Of a stretch of 61,706 nucleotides of DNA, positions 8,604-16,682 are shown in pieces. Both the position numbers and the translations under genes were made by a program. The notes below the pieces were generated by a model. The model searched no databases. It saw only the letters and a list, made by a program, of their open reading frames with translations, and was not told the origin of the DNA. The stretch is from Prevotella sp. UBA2725 (lineage in GTDB: Bacteria; Bacteroidota; Bacteroidia; Bacteroidales; Bacteroidaceae): positions 1 through 61,706 of the forward strand of contig DEKJ01000030.1 in assembly GCA_002353825.1 (NCBI GenBank). Reading direction: 5' to 3'. Positions within the stretch are counted from its first letter, which is position 1; every line of letters starts with the position of its first letter.

Positions 8604-8655
8604 GGAAAGGTCCGAAATATTTTCTCTGAAATTTGCGAGAGTCTGAAAGAAGTCG

Positions 8656-8701
8656 TATCTTTGCTTTCGAAACAGCTGTTTCCGAAATGGCTGTTTCGAA
8701 A
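8656..8701 (+). promoter_or_regulatory. -7 box followed by nested palindrome
   Basis: TATCTTTG at 8656-8663 is followed directly by an inverted repeat, TTTCGAAACAGC at 8665-8676 and GCTGTTTCGAAA at 8690-8701. A smaller perfect palindrome GAAACAGCTGTTTC sits at 8669-8682. The palindromes cover the expected transcription start and leader of the DUF234 ATPase gene, so they may be a repressor operator or a leader hairpin. Confidence 0.6.
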
Positions 8702-8715
8702 ATAACGCATGAGCT

Positions 8716-10050
8716 ATGAGATTCTACGACAGAGAACGAGAAATCAAGACGTTGCGCGATATTCGCCAGTCTTCTGAGCAAGCAGCGCAGTTTACCGTAG
8801 TCACAGGTCGGCGGCGTATCGGTAAGACCATGCTTCTGTTGAAGGCATATGAGGATCAGCCGATGCTCTACTTCTTCGTCTCACGTAAGGCTGAAGTAGA
8901 ACTGTGTGCCGATTATTGTTCGCAGATCGAGGAGACGTTTGGTGTGCCGATGTTAGGCACAGTATCGAAGTTTGCTGACATCTTCGATTATCTCATGCGC
9001 CTTTCCCATCAGCGCCCCTTCACGCTTGTCATCGATGAGTTTCAGGACTTTCTCCGTGTCAATAAGAGCATCTTTTCGGACATGCAGCGCATCTGGGACC
9101 TCCAGAAGGACGGAAGTCATATCAATCTGTTGGTCTGCGGCTCTATCCATTCCTTGATGTATAAGCTTTTCCGTGACCGTAAGGAGCCTTTGTTTGGCCG
9201 TCAGACGCATCAACTGACCGTGAAGCACTTCCATCCCGAGGTGCTGTCCACAATTCTCCGCGACTATCATCCTCAATACACATCCGAAGATTTGCTCGCC
9301 TTTTATCTACTTACGGGTGGTGTGGCGAAGTATGCGGAACTGTTGATGGATGGCGGATCCTTTACATGGAAGAAGATGATCAATCATGTGCTGAGCCCCG
9401 ATTCTCCTTTCCTCGATGAAGGCAAAAGCATGCTTATCGAAGAGTTTGGTAAGGATTATGGTACTTATTTTTCTATCCTATCTCTGATTGCGCGTGGTCA
9501 TACTACCCGGAGCGATATGGAAAACATGCTGAAGATAGAGATTGGCGGCTATCTGACGAAACTACAAAACGACTATGGCATCATCACCCGTCATCAGCCG
9601 CTTTTCGCCAAGTCATCGACGCGTGGCGTGCGCTATGAGCTCGACGATATCTTCCTCCGCTTCTGGTTCCGTTTCATCTACCGTTACGATTATATGGTTG
9701 AGCTTGGCGCCTTCGATAAGCTCCGCACACTTGTTATGCGTGATTATCCGACCTACAGTGGCAAGATCCTTGAACAATATTTCATGGAAGTGCTTAGGGA
9801 TTCAGGTCGGTATACGCGTATGGGCAACTGGTATGACCGCAAAGGCGAGAATGAGATTGATATCATTGCTGCAGATGATCTCTCTCAGACTGTTGATTTC
9901 ATTGAGGTCAAGCGTCAGCGGAAAGAGCTTGATATGGATTTGCTACGAAAGAAAGCGGACGTGTTTTTCAAAGCTACCGGACAATATACTGACTATCATA
10001 TCCAGTATAGGGGTATGACGATGGAGGATATGGAGCTTGAAAAAATATAG
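8716..10050 (+). CDS. ATP-binding protein with DUF234 nuclease-like C-terminus
   Basis: A 444-residue AAA/STAND-like ATPase of the archaeal-type ATPase group. Walker A is GRRRIGKT at 31-38, and Walker B lies in FTLVIDEFQDF. The C-terminal DUF234 part carries ENEIDIIAADD and FIEVKRQRK, matching a PD-(D/E)xK nuclease core. Such proteins are common, mobile and of unknown role; defence or plasmid-maintenance functions have been guessed. It stands alone, with its own promoter and palindromic leader, between polysaccharide genes and the broken DUF4160/DUF2442 pair. No partner gene is adjacent. Confidence 0.82.
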   Translation: MRFYDREREIKTLRDIRQSSEQAAQFTVVTGRRRIGKTMLLLKAYEDQPMLYFFVSRKAEVELCADYCSQIEETFGVPMLGTVSKFADIFDYLMRLSHQRPFTLVIDEFQDFLRVNKSIFSDMQRIWDLQKDGSHINLLVCGSIHSLMYKLFRDRKEPLFGRQTHQLTVKHFHPEVLSTILRDYHPQYTSEDLLAFYLLTGGVAKYAELLMDGGSFTWKKMINHVLSPDSPFLDEGKSMLIEEFGKDYGTYFSILSLIARGHTTRSDMENMLKIEIGGYLTKLQNDYGIITRHQPLFAKSSTRGVRYELDDIFLRFWFRFIYRYDYMVELGAFDKLRTLVMRDYPTYSGKILEQYFMEVLRDSGRYTRMGNWYDRKGENEIDIIAADDLSQTVDFIEVKRQRKELDMDLLRKKADVFFKATGQYTDYHIQYRGMTMEDMELEKI

Positions 10051-10059
10051 CCGCCAATG

Positions 10060-10091
10060 TTTGCGGGAACGAGAAAGAAATCGTATCTTTG
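10060..10091 (+). promoter_or_regulatory. Promoter of the DUF4160/DUF2442 pair
   Basis: TTTG at 10060-10063, 20 bases, TATCTTTG at 10084-10091. An AAGGAG ribosome site and ATG 10114 follow. Confidence 0.75.
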
Positions 10092-10113
10092 CGAAAGAAA
10101 GGAGAAACATCGT

Positions 10114-10422
10114 ATGCCTAAGATATTTGAATATTTCGGGTTCTTCCGGTTTGGGTTGGTATGACGCGTTTTCGTTGAAAGGTGTCCTCGAAGAGGGCAA
10201 ACCTTGGCAGGGTGCTGGTTTTGTAGGTTCGCCCTCTTCGAGGCCGACAGGTCAAATGAACCCACCTGATACAAACCCCAGGTTACGTCGCTACGCTCCT
10301 CACCTGGGGCTAACCTAATTGGCCCCCTCCGGGGACCTTATCAATCCGAAAACCGGAACCTAAATTTCTTTGTTTTGAAGAAAGCAATTCGTTCTACTAA
10401 TATTACTAAAAAGATAAAATGA
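10114..10422 (+). pseudogene. DUF4160 gene disrupted by repeat element B
   Basis: After a good promoter and AAGGAG, the ATG at 10114 begins MPKIFEYFG, the typical start of DUF4160 proteins. The reading frame runs into repeat element B and stops as MPKIFEYFGFFRFGLV. Just after the element (10361 onward) a frame ends in FFVLKKAIRSTNITKKIK with the stop at 10420-10422, which fits the DUF4160 C-terminus. The stop lies one base before the ATG of the DUF2442 gene, the usual partner of DUF4160. About 60 middle codons are missing, replaced by the 222-bp element. The gene is therefore a remnant. Family assignment is from memory of DUF4160 sequences, not a search. Confidence 0.75.
10139..10360. repeat. 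Nested-palindrome element, copy B (internally shortened)
   Basis: A 222-bp copy bounded by GGTTCTTCCGGTTTGGGTTG at the left and, inverted, by GGTTCCGGTTTTCGGATTGA at the right. It has the central CTCGAAGAGGGC hairpin and the CCCCAGGT/ACCTGGGG module, then a small CCCCTCCGGGG palindrome, but lacks the left outer modules of copies A and D. It lies inside a DUF4160 gene. Confidence 0.82.
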
Positions 10423-10423
10423 T

Positions 10424-10675
10424 ATGGTTCCTAAGATAGTTTCGGCAAAATACGTCAGTCCACTTTCTGTGGCATTGCTTTTTTCAGATGGCAAGAAGCA
10501 GACGGTAAATGTGGGTGAGTTCATCAGAAATCATCCACATCCACAATATAATTCTTATTTGAATGAGCCTAAGTTTAAGAAGTTCAAGGTAGAAGACGGC
10601 TTCCTTGTGTGGGGGAAAAATTGGGATCTCATCTTTCCTTCAGAAGATCTTTATCATGGGCATCTCTCGGATTAA
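10424..10675 (+). CDS. DUF2442 domain protein
   Basis: An 83-residue protein of the DUF2442 family: short beta-rich, with the conserved VKFEDG-type segment seen here as KKFKVEDGFLVWGKNWD. DUF2442 genes usually follow a DUF4160 gene. Here the DUF4160 reading frame ends one base before this ATG but is destroyed by a repeat insertion. This gene is intact, and the original promoter is still present 333 bases upstream, beyond the element. If the element terminates transcription, expression could be low. Its 3' end overlaps the convergent GT4 gene by four bases. Function unknown; a toxin-antitoxin-like role for such pairs is conjecture. Confidence 0.78.
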   Translation: MVPKIVSAKYVSPLSVALLFSDGKKQTVNVGEFIRNHPHPQYNSYLNEPKFKKFKVEDGFLVWGKNWDLIFPSEDLYHGHLSD

Positions 10676-11790
10676 TGTGTAATTTTTTTGTACACATCCA
10701 TCACCTCTTCCGCCACACTGTTGTTCTCAAACCTGTGGACATAAGCTTGACTACGGGCGATGACCTCAGCGCGGTCGGTGCGGTTCAGCATCGTGAGAAC
10801 AGCCTCGGCAAGGGCATGAGGATCATCGGGTGAGACATAGCTGTTGTCGGGGCCTCCTGCCTCTTCCAGGCATGAGCCGGTAGCTGCCACGACAGGGAGC
10901 CCACACTGTATCGCTTCGATGATGGGGATGCCAAATCCTTCGTAGCGTGAAGGATATACGAAGCAGGAAGCATGATGATAGAGCACCGGAAGGTCGTTGT
11001 TGCTCACGCCACAGAGGATATGCAGCCGCGACTCTAAGCCGTGTTGGCGTGCATAGCGCAGGATCTGCTCCGTATAGGCGGTCTGACGACCTACGAGCAC
11101 GAGGTGGATGTCCTTCGGCAAGTCTTCGAGCGCAGCTACACTCTCCAAGGCATTCTTGCGCTCCTCAATGGTTCCGACTTGAAGGATGTATCGCTCGCCT
11201 AAACCTTGCAGAATTGTAGTATTTTCTTCTTCTTTATTGTTTGCAAACCTCTTTGCTGCACTTTGATAAATAACCGATATCTTGTCCTCCGGATAGTTGC
11301 TGTAATAGAGAATGTCTCGCTTCGTACATTCACTGATGGCAATGATATGGTCGGCTTCTTTCAATGTCTGAAAGAATTTCCATTTATAGATCTGGACGTC
11401 GAGCCAATGATAATACTCGGGATGGCGGAGGAAGATGAGGTCGTGGATGGTGACAACCGTTGGGATGCCGGTTTTATGGATACCTATGGGCAGTTCTCCC
11501 GAGAGCCCATGATAGAGTTCGACGTGGTCGTGCAGCAGGTCTTTTACGATGCCGTGACTGCGCCACAGTGCTTTTCGTATGCCGCTTACCTGATGCGATG
11601 GGTAGCAGAAGTGCACATTGGGCCGAAGGATGACCTGCGAGCGTAGGTCATCTCGTCCTTGGTCGGGAGCATAGAGACTGAGCGTGTCTTCAGTATCAAT
11701 GGCACTGAGACTGTTGATGAGCGTGCGGCCATAGCTTCCGAGGCCCGTTCCATTGCGCACGATGCGCTTCGCGTCAAAACCAATATTCAT
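10672..11790 (-). CDS. Family 4 glycosyltransferase
   Basis: A 372-residue GT-B fold enzyme. The N-terminal half starts MNIGFDAKRIVRNGTGLGSYGR; the C-terminal GT4 signature is in CFVYPSRYEGFGIPIIEAIQ, with the paired Glu residues that bind the donor. The ATG at 11790 is preferred over an in-frame start at 11850, because the longer version would overlap the upstream GT9 gene by 58 bases and adds a tail unlike the family. With the 11790 start the gap to the GT9 gene is two bases, so the two are co-transcribed. It probably adds a hexose to LPS core or O-antigen. Confidence 0.85.
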   Translation of the reverse strand: MNIGFDAKRIVRNGTGLGSYGRTLINSLSAIDTEDTLSLYAPDQGRDDLRSQVILRPNVHFCYPSHQVSGIRKALWRSHGIVKDLLHDHVELYHGLSGELPIGIHKTGIPTVVTIHDLIFLRHPEYYHWLDVQIYKWKFFQTLKEADHIIAISECTKRDILYYSNYPEDKISVIYQSAAKRFANNKEEENTTILQGLGERYILQVGTIEERKNALESVAALEDLPKDIHLVLVGRQTAYTEQILRYARQHGLESRLHILCGVSNNDLPVLYHHASCFVYPSRYEGFGIPIIEAIQCGLPVVAATGSCLEEAGGPDNSYVSPDDPHALAEAVLTMLNRTDRAEVIARSQAYVHRFENNSVAEEVMDVYKKITH

Positions 11791-11792
11791 GA

Positions 11793-12845
11793 TTATTCTT
11801 TCGTTGAATTGATAGGATGGCGGTCGAGAAAACTGCTTAACCGTTGCCATACGATGTCTTCCGTCAGCAGCGCATACTGACTAGCGTCATCCATCTGGGC
11901 GAGGGCCTGGGCATCGGCGAGGTCTGATGGCTCGATGCCTTCAGTAGGGATCTCATCTTTTGGGAGCCACGTACTTTTATGAGAGCCGGGCGCACAGATG
12001 ACGAACGAGGGCACACCTGCAGCATGGAAGATGTGTCGGGCGCCTCCTTCGTTGCCGAAGAAGAAGGTACTGCGGCATGCTAAGGCGTAGAGCTCGCGGG
12101 GGCTCCGTGCCTGAATATCAATGAGCACGCGCTCGGGATGGTCCAATAGACTGCAAATCTTTCGTGCGTGTGCCTCTTCCTCCCCCGGTGCATAGTTGAA
12201 TACCAATTGTGCATCGGGATAACGGTTGGAAAAGCGGTTCACGAGATGCGTCATCGCTGTCTCATCCCAACGTTTGAAATCAAGTTTCGCAGTCACGCCT
12301 ACGACAACGAGTGGCTGGTCACTCTTTACTCCTTCCTTCTTGAGGTAGTTATCAAATGCTTGTTGTTCTTCCTCGCTGATGTGGAGGGTGACGCGGTGGT
12401 CGGGGATGATGGTGCCGTATTGTGTTAGTGCATCGGCATAGAGCAGGTTGTGAGCGACCATGTCTCCTGAGCCGCAGTTGGCTACGAATCGGTTGAAGAC
12501 CCATTTCGTGTAAGGCTTTCTGAGTCCGATCCGCAGTTTGGCATGAGCGAAGATTGAGAAAGGAAGGGTGTTCATGGTTGACCGCATATCCATCACCACA
12601 TCGTAATGTCCTTTGCTTGCTATCGTCCACGCACGACGGAGATAAGCCAAAGCATTGCGATGGTCTTCAGCAGTAAGTGGAAAGACGTGGTTCAGTGCGG
12701 GATGTCCCTCCATAAGCTTAGCGATGCGCTCATTCACCACCAAGTCGATGACAGCATCGGGAAAGCTCTTCCGCAGCGTATTGAACAGCGGTGTGGAAAG
12801 AATCGTGTCTCCCATCTGACGGATTCTGACAATCAGTATTCGCAT
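11793..12845 (-). CDS. Family 9 glycosyltransferase (LPS heptosyltransferase-like)
   Basis: A 350-residue GT9 protein of the ADP-heptose:LPS heptosyltransferase family. The N-terminal ILIVRIRQMGDTILSTPL motif and the C-terminal GNEGGARHIFHAAGVPSF donor-binding motif are seen. It should act on the cytoplasmic face of the inner membrane in LPS core synthesis. The next gene, a GT4, starts two bases after its stop. Whether heptose is the donor is uncertain, since GT9 members in Bacteroidetes are diverse. Repeat element C begins about 20 bases upstream of its start, and no clear -7 box is visible there. Confidence 0.83.
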   Translation of the reverse strand: MRILIVRIRQMGDTILSTPLFNTLRKSFPDAVIDLVVNERIAKLMEGHPALNHVFPLTAEDHRNALAYLRRAWTIASKGHYDVVMDMRSTMNTLPFSIFAHAKLRIGLRKPYTKWVFNRFVANCGSGDMVAHNLLYADALTQYGTIIPDHRVTLHISEEEQQAFDNYLKKEGVKSDQPLVVVGVTAKLDFKRWDETAMTHLVNRFSNRYPDAQLVFNYAPGEEEAHARKICSLLDHPERVLIDIQARSPRELYALACRSTFFFGNEGGARHIFHAAGVPSFVICAPGSHKSTWLPKDEIPTEGIEPSDLADAQALAQMDDASQYALLTEDIVWQRLSSFLDRHPINSTKE

Positions 12846-12865
12846 ATTTTGTGAATATTTGTTTA

Positions 12866-13185
12866 TTGTTCTTCCGGTTTGAAGTCGGTAAGAGCCCCCG
12901 AAGGAGCAACTTGTTTAACCCAATAAGCACCTCGGAGTGGTGCTACATGGTTAGCCCCAGGTAAGGAGCGTAGCGACGCAACCTGGGGTTTAGATCCTGT
13001 GTGTTTTCGTTTCGATCCGGCCTCGAAGAGGGCGAACATGGTCTCCTGTATCCGAGACCAGCATCCTGCCAAGGTTCGTCCTCTTCGAGGCCGACCGGTC
13101 AGATGTGGTATCTCGCTCCTACCCCCCAGGTTACGTCGCTGCGCTCCTTACCTGGGGCTAACCGTGTTTGCCCTCTTCAAGGGCA
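12866..13185. repeat. Nested-palindrome element, copy C (right end lost)
   Basis: It starts with TTGTTCTTCCGGTTTG, like the left end of copy B, then has an AGCACC/GGTGCT stem, a CCCCAGGT/ACCTGGGG stem, the central GGCCTCGAAGAGGGC hairpin, a second CCAGGT/ACCTGG stem and a CCCTCTTCAAGGGC end. The right inverted end seen in A and D is missing. It lies downstream of the GH35 gene and upstream of the GT9 gene and fills the 364-base gap between them. Confidence 0.8.
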
Positions 13186-13209
13186 TTCCCAACTACACAT
13201 TATTACTTA

Positions 13210-15567
13210 TTATTGCAGATTTGCAGTTACGTAGACCTTATAGCCTTTGATGGCTCCCGGCACATCTTGTTCGGCTCTTGGCAGGATCTCTATACCGGTG
13301 ACGGTCTCATTGGCTCCGAGGTCGATCGTGATACGATGGGGGAGAGCAGCACCTTTCGCTGTTTGCCAAAAAGTACTTTCCTGAAGGTCGTAAGCCTTGT
13401 CGGCCGTGTTGTTGCCTGAGAGGATATCCTCACTGTCGGCATATTTCACGGTCCATGCCTCACGACTGAGCCGTTTGCCGTCAGCTCCGATGGCATAGAT
13501 CTCTGCCACAGCTACCTTGTCGTCGCCTTTCTGTGTCGACTCTGCTACGATGGTGAGCAACCGGCCTTTAGCAGGTGCAGCGAACTTGATGGTCTGCCAT
13601 CCGTTGCCCGCCTTGAGGGAGCCCTGAGCTGCAGGCGTTGCCGAGTTGAGGTCGAGCTTGTCGCCAGGATTGTTGTGCAGTCTACTCTTCTCTAAGTTAA
13701 GCTTATCAAGCTCAGGCTTATTCTGTCCGAAGACTTCCGGTTTGCTGTAAGGGCCGATGATGTCGAGTACGATGATCTCGTTGCGACCTTTCTTCAGCCA
13801 GCAACCGGGCATGTAGAGTGTCTGCTGAGGACCCACATGCCAGTAACGGCCGAGGGCATTTCCATTGACATAGACGAGGCCTTTGCCGAATGCCTCCATG
13901 TTGATAAAGGTGTCACCGGGCTTGCTGATCATGAAGTAGCCACGGTAATAACCGATGCCATTGTTGTTCTGCCCCGTGAGTGTCTGAGCGTTTGCGCCCT
14001 TATGTGTGAGAGCATGCAGCGCTTGCTCGTAAGTGTCGGGGATTGTCGTGGAGGTGAAGTCCTTCAACTTATAAGTGAGTTCACTGATAGAGTCGTCTAC
14101 GGTGAGCGTCACATCTCCAAGGATGCCTTTATAATCCTTGATCGCTCTGCCAAAGTTGATGCGACCCATACCTTCGACAACGATCAGTGCTTTCGTGGGC
14201 TTGCTGAGAGCGGGCAGGACGATGCTGCGCTCGTTCTTCACACGGTCCGTCTTTCCAACGAACTTTCCATCGATGAACAACTGTGCATAGTCGTGTGCAT
14301 CCATCGTCAGCACGCTCAGCTTGCCGGTAGCTGGGAGCGTGACCTCATAGGCCATCGAGCCCCAGCCCATGTTCATATCCTCAAAGGTGTAGCAGCCTTT
14401 AGCTGTGCTGTCCGTACCACAGAGCAACGGAGCGAACTCGTTGAGCTGAATCTTATTAAAATTGATGATGGGTGCGGGCGACTTGGGCACGTCGGGAAGC
14501 TTCTTGTCCGTGTATTTCTGCAGGGTGCTGCGCAGTTCCCAGTATTTCGGTGTCGGCTGCCCATACTCATTGATAGGAGCATCGTAGTCGTAAGAAGTCA
14601 CATCAGGTGCAAAGCCTGGACTGTTGGCGCCAGCCCAGTGGCCAAAGCTCGTGCCTCCGTGGGTCATATAGAGCGAGAAAGAAATGCCTTTGGAGAGCAT
14701 CTCATCGATGCCATCGACCATCGCCTTGGCAGGGCGTGTCTCATGGCGTGCACCCCACTTGTCGAACCATCCACTCCAGAACTCGGAGCACATCTTCGGA
14801 CTGTTCGGGCGAAGTTCACCAAGACGCTTAAACTGCGCGTCGATGTCGGCACCCGTACCGAAGTTCATTGTCCACAGAAGGTCATCGAGACCGTTCTTCG
14901 TGAAATTCGAAGCCCAGTCGCATTGGAAGAGCGTGAGGTCCTTGCCCCAGTATTTGCGCAGATCGTCGCGGATGGCGGAGACGTAAGGCTTATCCTCGCC
15001 ATAGCTTCCGTATTCGTTCTCCACCTGCACCATGATGATCGGACCGCCGTGCTGGATTGTGAGCGGGGCGAGTTGTTCCGCCACTTTCTTCTCAAAGATA
15101 TCCACTCGCTGCATGAAGTAAGGATCGCGGGTGCGCAGCTGGATGTCTTTCTTCTTCAACAGCCACCAAGGCAGTCCACCCATCTCCCATTCAGCGCAGA
15201 CGTATGGGCCCGGGCGTACGATGACATACAGTCCGTTCTTCTGTGCCAATCGGCAGAAGGCAGCGACATCGTTCTGACCCGTGAAGTTGAAATGGCCCTC
15301 TTCCGGTTCATGGATGTTCCAGAAGATATAGATGCAGATCGTATTCATTCCCAACGCCTTGCACATCTTGATGCGGTGCTCCCAGTAGGCACGCGGGATA
15401 CGCGGATAATGAATCTCAGCAGCTTTCACCGTGAACGGTTTGCCATTGAGCAGAAACGTCTTGTTGCCAGCAGTAAAGGAGCCCGTCTTAGTGGCAGCAT
15501 TTGCTGACAGCGTCAACGTGATTAGACCGAGAAATAACAGTAGTCTTTTTAAGAAGTGGATTGTCAT
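13210..15567 (-). CDS. Secreted beta-galactosidase, GH35
   Basis: A 785-residue exported glycoside hydrolase of family 35, which releases terminal beta-linked galactose. A signal peptide covers about residues 1-24 (MTIHFLKRLLLFLGLITLTL then SANAA). The acid/base Glu185 lies in QVENEYGSYG and the nucleophile Glu262 in SEFWSGWFD. A beta-sandwich region follows, and a C-terminal F5/8 type C (CBM32-like) domain covers about 650-785. The ATG at 15567 is used because the -7 box lies at 15591-15598, inside the longer reading from 15603. No SusCD pair adjoins it, so its substrate (host glycan or plant galactan) is unknown. Confidence 0.9.
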   Translation of the reverse strand: MTIHFLKRLLLFLGLITLTLSANAATKTGSFTAGNKTFLLNGKPFTVKAAEIHYPRIPRAYWEHRIKMCKALGMNTICIYIFWNIHEPEEGHFNFTGQNDVAAFCRLAQKNGLYVIVRPGPYVCAEWEMGGLPWWLLKKKDIQLRTRDPYFMQRVDIFEKKVAEQLAPLTIQHGGPIIMVQVENEYGSYGEDKPYVSAIRDDLRKYWGKDLTLFQCDWASNFTKNGLDDLLWTMNFGTGADIDAQFKRLGELRPNSPKMCSEFWSGWFDKWGARHETRPAKAMVDGIDEMLSKGISFSLYMTHGGTSFGHWAGANSPGFAPDVTSYDYDAPINEYGQPTPKYWELRSTLQKYTDKKLPDVPKSPAPIINFNKIQLNEFAPLLCGTDSTAKGCYTFEDMNMGWGSMAYEVTLPATGKLSVLTMDAHDYAQLFIDGKFVGKTDRVKNERSIVLPALSKPTKALIVVEGMGRINFGRAIKDYKGILGDVTLTVDDSISELTYKLKDFTSTTIPDTYEQALHALTHKGANAQTLTGQNNNGIGYYRGYFMISKPGDTFINMEAFGKGLVYVNGNALGRYWHVGPQQTLYMPGCWLKKGRNEIIVLDIIGPYSKPEVFGQNKPELDKLNLEKSRLHNNPGDKLDLNSATPAAQGSLKAGNGWQTIKFAAPAKGRLLTIVAESTQKGDDKVAVAEIYAIGADGKRLSREAWTVKYADSEDILSGNNTADKAYDLQESTFWQTAKGAALPHRITIDLGANETVTGIEILPRAEQDVPGAIKGYKVYVTANLQ

Positions 15568-15590
15568 TACTGTGAATAATAATTTGCTTA

Positions 15591-15598
15591 CAAAGGTA
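15591..15598 (-). promoter_or_regulatory. -7 box for the GH35 gene
   Basis: TACCTTTG on the minus strand, 23 bases before the ATG at 15567. No good -33 box is seen. Confidence 0.65.
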
Positions 15599-15638
15599 AG
15601 CAATTATTCTTAATCGCGGAAAACGTAACACGAAAAGC

Positions 15639-15669
15639 TTTGCCATTTACCTCATAATAGTTAATTTTG
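15639..15669 (+). promoter_or_regulatory. Promoter of the alpha/beta hydrolase gene
   Basis: TTTG at 15639-15642, 19 bases, TAATTTTG at 15662-15669, 20 bases before the ATG at 15690. It is divergent from the GH35 promoter. Confidence 0.72.
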
Positions 15670-15689
15670 CAGCCGTGAAATTGATTATC

Positions 15690-16682
15690 ATGAAAAAAAA
15701 CAATAAGATCATCTGTGGGGTCGCAGGCACCGTTTTTGCTCTCTTGATATTGAGCATCTTAGGCGGAAGCATCTATCTGTTGAGTTTTGCCCTTTATCCT
15801 GTTAAGAATAAGGGGCGCGATTATACAGCACAGTATCGTTTGATGCGTCAGCGCTATCCCTGGGCGGTGTCTTGGATGGACTCAGTGCAGCGAACGAAGG
15901 CTTTGCGCGATACCTTTGTCGTGATGAAAAACAAGAAAACAGGTTTGCTCCTGGCAGACAGTACGCGGCTCCATGCCCTCATCATCCCTGCACCACAAAA
16001 GGATCCGCGCACGGTAGTGCTTGTGCCGGGTTATACCGACAACGCGGTGGACATGCTCCAGTTCGCTTGTTTCTATAATCGTGAGTTGGGCATGAACGTG
16101 CTTATCCCCGAGCTTCACGCCAATGGTAAGAGTGGAGGTGAGGCCATGCAGATGGGATGGAATGATCGCAACGATGTGCTTCGCTGGGCTGCTATAGCCG
16201 ATAATCTCTTCCGTGATTCTACGGGTCATGCGCGTATCGTTATTCATGGCTGGTCAATGGGAGGAGCCACGACGATGAATGTATCGGGTATGGACACCCC
16301 TTCATACATCAAGTGTTTTATTGAGGACTGCGGCTATACATCGGCATGGGATGAGTTCAGTTATGAGTTGCACGATATGTTCGGTCTCTCCGATTTCCCG
16401 TTGCTGTATAGTGCTTCCGCTCTCTGTAAGATTGGTTTGGGCTGGTCGTTTGGGGAAGCCTCTCCTTTGAAGCAGATTGCCAAATGCCATAAGCCGATGC
16501 TTCTCATCCATGGCAGTAAAGATACGTTTGTGCCCACGCGTATGATCTATCCGCTCTATGCGGCCAAGCCTGCACCGAAGATGATGGTCGTCTTCCATGG
16601 TTCAGCGCATGCGAAGAGCTTCAAGGATCATCGGGAGCTGTACAGCCGATATGTGAAGATGTTCTTGGAAAGATATCTATAG
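15690..16682 (+). CDS. Membrane-anchored alpha/beta hydrolase
   Basis: A 330-residue protein. One N-terminal hydrophobic segment (about 8-37) should anchor it in the inner membrane, with the catalytic domain outside. The serine-hydrolase triad is visible: Ser189 in GWSMGG, Asp278 in GSKDTFVP, His307 in GSAHAKS. It resembles the BEM46/YqkD-like alpha/beta hydrolases; the substrate is unknown. ATG 15690 is preferred over GTG 15675. Its last six bases overlap the convergent yifB gene. Confidence 0.82.
   Translation: MKKNNKIICGVAGTVFALLILSILGGSIYLLSFALYPVKNKGRDYTAQYRLMRQRYPWAVSWMDSVQRTKALRDTFVVMKNKKTGLLLADSTRLHALIIPAPQKDPRTVVLVPGYTDNAVDMLQFACFYNRELGMNVLIPELHANGKSGGEAMQMGWNDRNDVLRWAAIADNLFRDSTGHARIVIHGWSMGGATTMNVSGMDTPSYIKCFIEDCGYTSAWDEFSYELHDMFGLSDFPLLYSASALCKIGLGWSFGEASPLKQIAKCHKPMLLIHGSKDTFVPTRMIYPLYAAKPAPKMMVVFHGSAHAKSFKDHRELYSRYVKMFLERYL

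Noticed and set aside
13837..15507. Long open frame antisense to the GH35 gene
   Set aside because: It mirrors the codon bias of the opposite strand; GH35 has full catalytic motifs and a promoter, the antisense frame has neither.
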